Assembly: GCF_900115225.1 (NCBI RefSeq)
Contig: NZ_FOVR01000001.1
Coordinates: 705,668-769,667 of the forward strand
Length of the DNA: 64,000 bases
Direction of reading: 5' to 3'
From: Cohaesibacter marisflavi
GTDB lineage: Bacteria > Pseudomonadota > Alphaproteobacteria > Rhizobiales > Cohaesibacteraceae
Every line of letters starts with the position of its first letter. Within the stretch, counting starts at the first letter, position 1. Shown piece by piece: positions 57,735 to 64,000 of the stretch. A model generated the notes under the pieces. It was not told the DNA's origin. It searched no databases and saw nothing but the letters and a program-made list of their open reading frames with translations. The position numbers were made by a program, and so were the translations under genes.

Positions 57735-60700
57735 CTAGATCGTCTCACCTCGCTTGAATTTGATACCATAGAAGATCGCAAACAACACAGGTACCACGAT
57801 CAATGTCAGAACCGTTGCAGTTGCCAAACCGAACATGATGGTGACGGCGAGAGAATTGAAAAAGATGTCTGTAACCAACGGGATAAGGCCAAGAACGGTT
57901 GTGAGCGCCGCCATGGTCACAGGGCGCAGGCGCGAAACGGCAGCACGCGTTATTGCGTCATGGATGCTGATTTCGTCCTCTTCGTTTAGTCGCTTGATCT
58001 CCTCAATCAGCACAATGCCATTTTTCAGCAACATACCCGAGAGGGAGAGGAAACCGATGAGGGCGGTGAAACTGAAAGGCAGATTGAAGATCAAGAGGCC
58101 TGCAGTTACCCCGATAATGGCAAGGGGTACAGTGAGCCACACCACGAGCGTCTGCTTGAATGAATTAAAGAGCATGACAGTGATGGCAAACATCACCAGC
58201 ACGCCTAATGGTACATTGGCAAAGACAGCGCTGGTTGCCTTGGATTGGTTTTCATATTCACCACCCCATGTCAGCTCATAGCCTTGGGGCATTTCAATGG
58301 CTTCCACTTTACCATCCATACGATCAAAAAGATCAAGGCTGGACGTCTCCGAGTATGGATCTGCATCTGCCCAAACCTGAATGGTGCGCTTGCGGTTGCG
58401 GCGCATGACAAGCGGATCTTCCCAGTCCAGATCGATTGAATGGACCACCTGATCAATGCTTACATATTTTTGCAGCACCGAGCTGTAAACCTGAATATCC
58501 CCAAGCTGATCAACGCTGTTGCGTTCATTAAGCGGCGGGCGCAAGACAACAGGCAGGATGTCTGAACCATTGCGCACCTGAGCAATGGGCAAGCCATGAA
58601 CATTCAAGAGGATTGCGCGGTCTATGTCCGCCTTGGTAATGCCCAGACGGCGCGCCTCGGCTTCTGCAAATTGAGGTCGCAGAACCTTGGTGCGCTCCTG
58701 CCAGTCTTGCCGGATATTGATGGCGTCCGGGTCAGAGCGATAGACATTGATGACCTTGCTCGCCAATTCGCGCAAGACCGCAGGATCAGAGCCTGTTATG
58801 CGTGCCTCGATTTTAGACCCCGCTGCCGTTCCCAGTTCAAAGCGTCCCGTTTTGACGAAGGCATAAGGGGCGTTTTCCTTCAAGGTCTTGTCGACCCAAC
58901 GGCGCAGATCGGGCAGCTCCTCAAAATTCTTCACTTCGATAATGAATTGGCCATAGTTGGCATAGGTGCGTTCCGCCCTGTAGGTCAGCATGAAACGCTC
59001 TGCGCCGCCACCAATGGTGGTGGTTACCTGTTTGATCTTGTCATTCTTCTGCAAAATCCCTTCAAGACGATCCATGTCTTTGATCGTTGCGCGGATATCT
59101 GACCCTTGCGGCAACCAGTAGTCCACCGTGAGCATGGGGAGTTTGGATGTCGGGAAGAAAGAATGCCCGACAAATCCGAATCCATAGATCGCGGCGGCCA
59201 TACAGCCGACCATGACGGCCATGGTGCCCCATCGCCAACGCAAGGATAAAAGGAGGAAGGATTTATAGATCTGGTAGATAAAGCCTTTGTAAGGATCAAT
59301 CTCTTCGCGCTCACCATTCTCGTTGCTTTCTTGGCGAACCTTGGTCTCCGAAAACATGACGGACGCAAGGAACGGCGTAAGCGTCATGGCCAGAATCCAA
59401 GAGATGGTGAGCGATATCATCAGCACCCAGAAAAGGGAGCCTGCATATTCTCCCGTCTTATCTGGCGAAAGCCCGATCGGGGCAAAGGCGACGATGGAAA
59501 TGGCTGTGGCACCAAACAGGGGCCAAACGGTTTGAGTGACAATCCGGTGAGACGCCTTGACCTTGCTAAGGCCCTGCTTGAGCCCGACGAGAATGCCGTC
59601 TGTAATGACAATGGCGTTATCTACCAGCATGCCGAGGGCGAGGATCATTGAGCCAAGAGACACGCGATGCAACGGCATACCGATCAGCTCCATGACCATC
59701 AGGGTGCCGCAGATGGTCAAGAGCAGGATCGCGCTCATCAGAATGCCGGACCGCAACCCCATCGTCACGAGAAGAACAACGATAACGATGACAATCGACA
59801 TGCCCAGATTGACCAGGAAGTCATCAATGGATGTCGTCACCTGTTGCGGCTGATTGTAGATCATATGAAGGTCGACGCCCAGAGGCTGGCTGTTTTCCAG
59901 CTCTTTAAGCCTTTGGGAAACATTGTCGCCAACTTCCGTCACATTCACCCCTTCGGCAAACGAAATGCCGATCGTCATGGCCGGACTGCCATTGAAACGG
60001 TAAACATGAGACGGCGGGTCGGCATAGTCGACCTTCACATCTGCAATGTCTGAGAGATAGACAACATCGTCTCCGGCCTGTCCCAGAAGGATATCCTTCA
60101 TTTGATCCACGGTGCTGTAGTCGCCGGTCGAACTGATGCGGATATATTCGCTACCGACTTTAATGCTCCCTGCATTGGTGACCACATTCTGGTTTTGTAA
60201 AAGGGCCTGAAGCGAGGCAACCGAGAGATTGTGTGCCGCGAGCTTGGACCTGCTGATCTCCAGAATGATCTGTTTCTGCAAGGTGCCGCCGATGACAACC
60301 TTGCCCACACCATCAACCAACACCAGCTCGCGCCGCAGGAAGTCGACATAGTCGCTCAGCTCCTGATGGCTATATCCATCACCGGTCACAGCCATATAGA
60401 TGCCATAGACATCGCCGAAATCATCGTTGATGACAGGGGGGTAGGAGCCCGTTGGCAAGTCAGCACTCATATCGTTGATTTTACGCCGCATTTCATCCCA
60501 GATTTGCTTCAGTGCGGCGTCCCGATATTTGTCCTTCATTTCAACGGTCACCTGACTAAGGCCCGCAGATGAGATGGAGGTGATATGATCGACATAAGGC
60601 AACTGTTGCAGGGCCGTTTCGATCGGCAGCGTTATTTCCTCTTCTACTTCATACGAAGACGCGCCGGGATAGGCCGTTGCAATAACGGCTTCCTTGATCG

Positions 60701-60821
60701 TGAATTCAGGGTCTTCAAGGCGCCCAAGATGCATATAGGCATAAATTCCCCCAGCGAGAAGCAGGATGGTCATCATCCAACTGACAACCTTATTCTTGAT
60801 GGCGTAGTCTGTGAGTGTCAT
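57735..60821 (-). CDS. RND efflux transporter permease
   Basis: A 1028-residue RND permease of the HAE1/hydrophobe family. ATG 60821 (MTLTDYAIKNK) follows AGGACGAG; a longer in-frame start at 60917 is rejected. The fourth helix contains GMLVDNAIVITDG, a proton-relay aspartate, and the typical beginning NKVVSWMMTILLLAGG. Two large periplasmic loops are present. It pairs with the fusion protein that starts upstream on the same strand and would pump toxic compounds. The outer membrane channel gene is not in the window. Confidence 0.93.
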   Translation of the reverse strand: MTLTDYAIKNKVVSWMMTILLLAGGIYAYMHLGRLEDPEFTIKEAVIATAYPGASSYEVEEEITLPIETALQQLPYVDHITSISSAGLSQVTVEMKDKYRDAALKQIWDEMRRKINDMSADLPTGSYPPVINDDFGDVYGIYMAVTGDGYSHQELSDYVDFLRRELVLVDGVGKVVIGGTLQKQIILEISRSKLAAHNLSVASLQALLQNQNVVTNAGSIKVGSEYIRISSTGDYSTVDQMKDILLGQAGDDVVYLSDIADVKVDYADPPSHVYRFNGSPAMTIGISFAEGVNVTEVGDNVSQRLKELENSQPLGVDLHMIYNQPQQVTTSIDDFLVNLGMSIVIVIVVLLVTMGLRSGILMSAILLLTICGTLMVMELIGMPLHRVSLGSMILALGMLVDNAIVITDGILVGLKQGLSKVKASHRIVTQTVWPLFGATAISIVAFAPIGLSPDKTGEYAGSLFWVLMISLTISWILAMTLTPFLASVMFSETKVRQESNENGEREEIDPYKGFIYQIYKSFLLLSLRWRWGTMAVMVGCMAAAIYGFGFVGHSFFPTSKLPMLTVDYWLPQGSDIRATIKDMDRLEGILQKNDKIKQVTTTIGGGAERFMLTYRAERTYANYGQFIIEVKNFEELPDLRRWVDKTLKENAPYAFVKTGRFELGTAAGSKIEARITGSDPAVLRELASKVINVYRSDPDAINIRQDWQERTKVLRPQFAEAEARRLGITKADIDRAILLNVHGLPIAQVRNGSDILPVVLRPPLNERNSVDQLGDIQVYSSVLQKYVSIDQVVHSIDLDWEDPLVMRRNRKRTIQVWADADPYSETSSLDLFDRMDGKVEAIEMPQGYELTWGGEYENQSKATSAVFANVPLGVLVMFAITVMLFNSFKQTLVVWLTVPLAIIGVTAGLLIFNLPFSFTALIGFLSLSGMLLKNGIVLIEEIKRLNEEDEISIHDAITRAAVSRLRPVTMAALTTVLGLIPLVTDIFFNSLAVTIMFGLATATVLTLIVVPVLFAIFYGIKFKRGETI

Positions 60822-60947
60822 TACTCTCGTCCTGCAAACAATGCGCACGTCGGGAAATGGGCTTCCCCTCATACCTGCAAAAATTAGGCGTTCAGCCTGA
60901 ACGGGGGCATGCGGCACACCCGTTCGCGTTCCGAAAAGGAGAGGGGC

Positions 60948-62045
60948 TTACAGCCCGCCTTCTTTCTTGAATTTTCTAACCTTCATGCCCTCGGAGACAT
61001 AGGAGACACCAATAGCTATGACGCGGTCTCCGTCTTCAAGCCCTTCAGAGATGCGCAATTGTCCATCCTGAATGCCATAGACTTTGACTTCGCTCTTGTG
61101 GGCTTCGTTTTGATCGTTCAGCTTCCAGACCCAGCGCTTGCCATCTTCATCAAATACAGATTCGAGTGGCACCAGAACACCGCCATCATCACTATGGGCC
61201 AGCAGGCTCGCCAGATTGAGACTTGCTGTTACGCTCATGCCGGGAAAGACGGTCAGGTCATCGGGGCGTGGCATGGTGACAGTTACCTGATAGGAGCGGG
61301 TCACAGGATCAGGAATTGTATCGATTTCCTTGTAGGTCGCGGTAAAGTTCTTGCCCGGAAGGGCGTCAAACTCGATCTGCAGCGTTGGCTTCACCTCGAG
61401 CTTGCGAGGGTTGAACCGCAAAAACAGCTTTTCAGGAACATTGAATTCGACATCGATATTCTTGGTACCAAGGAACTGAGCAATCTGTGTGCCTGCCGCA
61501 ATGGTTTGATAGCGCTCGACATATGTCTTGGCGACAAGGCCTTCGAAGGGCGCTTCAAGTCGGGTGTATTTCACATTGTCCCTTGCTGCCTTGAGGGCAG
61601 ATCGTGCCGATTTGAAATTTGTCTCTGCGGAATCAAGCGTAGACTTGGCTACATGCTTCTGCTCGAAAAGCTTCTTTGTCCGCTCCAGATTGATCTTGGC
61701 CAGATCGAAAGCCGCTTGTCGTGAGTCAACCACTGTCCGATAAGGCTCATCATCAAGCCGGGCAATGAGCTCTCCCTTTTTCAAGGTCTGCCCGGCATGC
61801 ACGGGAAAATCCTCGATCTGCCCGTCGACACGAAAGGAAAGGATCGCCTTGCGCGACGCCGTGGTCACACCTGGGAATGATTTGGGCAAACTAAGGGCAA
61901 CACGCTGCGCTGTTGCAATCTTGGCCGGACGTGCGGAAGGATCTTCAGTGCCATTTTCATTGGCATCTGCAGAATTGAAGAAGGATTCATTACATCCGGA
62001 TAGCAAAAGAGCCATCAGGCCAATCAGCATGAAGTGTTTTGACAT
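60948..62045 (-). CDS. RND efflux membrane fusion lipoprotein
   Basis: A 365-residue periplasmic adaptor. The lipobox LLLSGC gives lipidated Cys18. The lipoyl/barrel domain has FPVHAGQTLKKGELIARLD and the helical hairpin is between about residues 100 and 160. The beta-barrel region includes VFPGMSVTASLNL. It precedes the permease with a 126-base gap, and divergent from it is a TetR-type regulator whose operator-like repeat lies between them. Confidence 0.92.
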   Translation of the reverse strand: MSKHFMLIGLMALLLSGCNESFFNSADANENGTEDPSARPAKIATAQRVALSLPKSFPGVTTASRKAILSFRVDGQIEDFPVHAGQTLKKGELIARLDDEPYRTVVDSRQAAFDLAKINLERTKKLFEQKHVAKSTLDSAETNFKSARSALKAARDNVKYTRLEAPFEGLVAKTYVERYQTIAAGTQIAQFLGTKNIDVEFNVPEKLFLRFNPRKLEVKPTLQIEFDALPGKNFTATYKEIDTIPDPVTRSYQVTVTMPRPDDLTVFPGMSVTASLNLASLLAHSDDGGVLVPLESVFDEDGKRWVWKLNDQNEAHKSEVKVYGIQDGQLRISEGLEDGDRVIAIGVSYVSEGMKVRKFKKEGGL

Positions 62046-62113
62046 GAGCCGAACCGAGAAAGTGTGAATGGCAACTTATTGCGCATTGATCGAGCGCGTT
62101 TGTTCGCAGTAAA

Positions 62114-62129
62114 CATACATACGTGTATG
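62114..62129. promoter_or_regulatory. Candidate operator of the TetR-family regulator
   Basis: CATACA-TACG-TGTATG is a 16-base inverted repeat in the divergent promoter region between the pump and the regulator genes. It resembles the AcrR operator of Escherichia coli, whose halves carry ACATACA and TGTATGT. Binding is inferred. Confidence 0.5.
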
Positions 62130-62224
62130 AATAAATGTAAAGTAGAAATATTATGAGATACCTGCTATCTCCCCCGAGAAGGGAGGTGACATGATAAATA
62201 TTCTATTGCTGGTGGATAAAGAGA

Positions 62225-62845
62225 GTGGCGAGAAAAACAAAAGCTGACAAGGAAAAGACCTATCAAGCCCTGATAGAAGCGGCAGCAGAGTTGTTCCGGA
62301 GCCAAGGCTTTACGGCGACGACATTAAATGAAATTGCAGAGAGGGCAGGGGTAACACGCGGGGCTTTCTACGGGCATTTCTCGAGTAAGTCTGAAGTCAT
62401 TCAGGCAATTTGGGAAGAGCAGGCCTTGCCCTTCTTCGAGCCCATTAAGGATACCTTGCTCAATTTGCCCCAAGACAAACCTGCTGAGGCATTCCGCCAA
62501 CAAATCAACAGCCTGCTTGAACTGTTCGAAGACAACAACATTGTTGGTCGCGCGTTCTTCATCATCATGCACAACATGGAGATATCGGATAAGGACAAGG
62601 AATTGGTCGAGTTCCTGTCTGATAAATACAAACTCTATGAGCAGGTGCTTTGCTGTGCCTATAAAAAGCTGGGCGAAGCGGGCAACTTGAAGCAAGGTGT
62701 TAATCCGGACCACGCCGCCATGGGCTTTCTCTATATTCTCATTGGCATGATAAATATGGCTCTGTTGCCTTTTGGCGACTTCGATTATGAGCGTGATGGA
62801 TATCCGGTGTTTGAACACTATCTCAACAGCGTTCTGATGGATTAA
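62225..62845 (+). CDS. TetR/AcrR-family transcriptional repressor
   Basis: A 206-residue regulator. The N-terminal HTH is TTLNEIAERAGVTRGAFYGHFSSK, a typical TetR motif, and the C-terminal ligand domain is all helical, ending in ILIGMINMALLPFG. It starts at GTG with AGAGA nearby. It is divergent from the RND pump genes and probably represses them and itself, with the operator at 62114. The ligand is unknown. Confidence 0.9.
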   Translation: MARKTKADKEKTYQALIEAAAELFRSQGFTATTLNEIAERAGVTRGAFYGHFSSKSEVIQAIWEEQALPFFEPIKDTLLNLPQDKPAEAFRQQINSLLELFEDNNIVGRAFFIIMHNMEISDKDKELVEFLSDKYKLYEQVLCCAYKKLGEAGNLKQGVNPDHAAMGFLYILIGMINMALLPFGDFDYERDGYPVFEHYLNSVLMD

Positions 62846-63036
62846 GGCACTCCATTGATTAGAATTTTTCATAAGAGGAGCGGGGCGAGCTGAAGCTGCG
62901 CACAAATCGCATATTGTTCAAATGATTGATCAATCGAGAGAAAACGCAAAAGCGATTGTACCGTGCTCTTGTGCCTAGCAAGCCGGAAACTTTTCGAGGC
63001 TTATGTGGAAATGTCATTCTCATGACAAAATAGCCA

Positions 63037-63065
63037 TTGATTCAACACCCCATGATCTTTAAACA
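63037..63065 (+). promoter_or_regulatory. Candidate promoter of tRNA-Ser
   Basis: TTGATT at 63037-63042 and a weak TAAACA at 63060 are 17 bases apart, placing transcription start close to the tRNA 5' end. Confidence 0.3.
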
Positions 63066-63072
63066 GGTCCGC

Positions 63073-63162
63073 GGAGAGGTGGCCGAGTGGCTGAAGGCGC
63101 GCCCCTGCTAAGGGCGTAGGCGGGTAACTGTCTCGAGGGTTCGAATCCCTTCCTCTCCGCCA
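63073..63162 (+). tRNA. tRNA-Ser (anticodon GCT)
   Basis: A 90-nt tRNA with acceptor stem GGAGAGG/CCTCTCC, anticodon loop containing GCT (CCCCTGCTAAGGG), a long variable arm and T-loop TTCGAAT. CCA is encoded (63160-63162). Confidence 0.95.
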
Positions 63163-63346
63163 TTTTTCCTTTTAAGTGATTGAAAATATTGTATCTTTTG
63201 GAATTGTGTAATTCCTTTACCCCTTTTTGTCCCCCTATAAAACAGCTGAATCTCCGGGCTTTGTGAGTAACCGCTCTTTCGAAGAGAAAAAGCCGCTTTC
63301 CCCGTTTAGCTCTCTGCTTTCGCGTAATAAGGCAGCGTTGGAGACA

Positions 63347-63381
63347 ATTTCACTCCATCCGCAACGAACTGTGAGTGAAAT
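63347..63381. repeat. Inverted repeat near the IS5-type element
   Basis: ATTTCACTC at 63347-63355 pairs with GAGTGAAAT at 63373-63381. It is close to the 3' end of the transposase and may be a terminator of the element or part of its end. The exact element boundary is not resolved. Confidence 0.35.
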
Positions 63382-63390
63382 ACATGGCTT

Positions 63391-63924
63391 CTAGGCAGTG
63401 ATGACAAAAGAGGGCAGCCAGAGCTTGACGGCCGCGAGGCATAGAAATCCCATGAAGGATATGGCCGTCTTGTCATAGCGGGTTGCGATGCGGCGGAATT
63501 GCTTGAGCCTGTTGAACATGCGCTCGATCCGGTTCCTCTGCCGATAGGCGTTGAAATTGCATTTGATCATCGGCCTTCGGCGGAATGACCGGGTTGACGC
63601 CCTTGAACAGCCGAGCCTCTCTGACGCTGTCGCCATCATACCCCTTGTCGGCGAGAAACCGTCTCGGCCTGGCAAGAGGCAGATCCAACAGCGGTTCGAA
63701 CATCTTGTAGTCGGACACCTCGCCTCCTGTCAGCAGGAAGCCAAGAGGGCGGCCCTGACCGTCAGATCGTGCATGGATCTTGCTCGTAAAACCACCGCGC
63801 GATCGACCAAAACCCTCCTTGCGAGTCCCCCTTTTGCGCCAGCAGCCTGTGAATGGCCCCGGATGATCGTGCTGTCTGCCATATGTTGCCAGTCATCGGT
63901 CAGACCAAGCTTGTCAATAATCAT
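63391..63924 (-). pseudogene. IS5-family transposase remnant
   Basis: A transposase of the IS5/IS427 type in three frames. The first part reads MADSTIIRGHSQAAGAKGG and ends at an AAAAGGGGG run, typical of programmed -1 frameshifting; the -1 frame continues with GRSRGGF and LLTGGEVSDYK and the DDE acids, including ADKGYDGD. A second shift after IPPKADDQ, not programmed, is needed to reach NRIERMFNRLKQFRRIATRY. The N-terminal part is missing: a TGA stop precedes residue 1 and a different element end follows at about 63925. The copy is dead. Confidence 0.82.
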
Positions 63925-63963
63925 TCAAAACTGACCCGCCTTCAGCATTTAAAATTGCCCCAC
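63925..63963. mobile_element. Possible end of an IS21-like element
   Basis: AAAACTGACCCGCC and, 23 bases later, AAAATTGCCCCACC are imperfect direct repeats resembling the repeated terminal sequences of IS21-family elements. They abut the broken IS5-type transposase. The rest of this element would lie to the right of the window, where an inverted pair AACGCGG/CCGCGTT (63977-64000) is seen. Confidence 0.4.
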
Positions 63964-64000
63964 CCTTTAGCTGTTTAACGCGGCCTTTTCAGACCGCGTT

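Noticed and set aside
63073..63390. tRNA-Ser used as an integration site with a duplicated att end
   Set aside because: No copy of the tRNA 3' end is found to the right within the window.

Overview
The window reads as a contiguous piece of an alphaproteobacterial chromosome, most likely order Hyphomicrobiales (Rhizobiales) and plausibly a marine lineage such as Cohaesibacter. The lineage is inferred from gene order and protein style, because no rRNA gene is present. Supporting gene orders are rpoZ-relA-acpS-lepB-rnc-era-recO-parC, an L,D-transpeptidase gene beside its LdtR-type regulator followed by glyA-nrdR-ribD-ribE-ribH-nusB-thiL, and bamE/Cbp3-like/DUF177/plsX/fabH/ihfA/merR. Small families typical of the group (DUF6163, DUF6898, DUF2842) also occur.

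Layout. 1-3.9 kb: end of a metal-type MerR regulator, YtoQ, an AzlCD amino-acid exporter pair, a class I glutamine amidotransferase and an M19 dipeptidase. 4-14.6 kb: NYN-domain protein, then the stringent-response, lipid-cofactor, signal peptidase, RNase III, Era, RecO and ParC block. 14.6-25.9 kb: mostly minus-strand genes (EEP-family phosphohydrolase, Bpt, SLC13/RCK permease, RDD protein, soluble CZB chemoreceptor, threonine deaminase, HemB) plus a GNAT enzyme and a 3-hydroxyisobutyryl-CoA hydrolase. 26-37 kb: LdtR/L,D-transpeptidase, glyA, nrdR and the riboflavin-nusB-thiL series, interrupted by an FAD oxidoreductase. 37-44.3 kb: BamE, cytochrome bc1 chaperone, DUF177, PlsX, FabH, IHF-alpha, a MerR protein with a very long disordered region, a miniature flagellar-rod-like protein and tRNA-Pro(GGG). 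44.5-48.7 kb: a small exopolysaccharide initiation/export module whose Wzz-type protein carries a kinase-like domain without a P-loop. 48.7-57.3 kb: DUF2842, heme A synthase, DUF6404-like protein, O-acetylhomoserine sulfhydrylase, CoA-binding protein, enoyl-CoA hydratase, an unknown 97-residue protein, L13/S9 and a ThrE exporter. 57.7-62.9 kb: RND pump, membrane fusion lipoprotein and divergent TetR regulator. 63-64 kb: tRNA-Ser(GCT) and a decayed IS5-type transposase that abuts a second, IS21-like element end.

Most of the window is core chromosome. No phage, CRISPR array or obvious defence island is visible. The points most worth a second look are the P-loop-less kinase-like Wzz protein, the orphan rod-like protein, a cluster of four hairpins at 57.54-57.67 kb, a long hairpin just upstream of rnc, a possibly leaderless parC, and the nested IS junction at 63.92 kb. 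I found no convincing wholly new multi-gene system.
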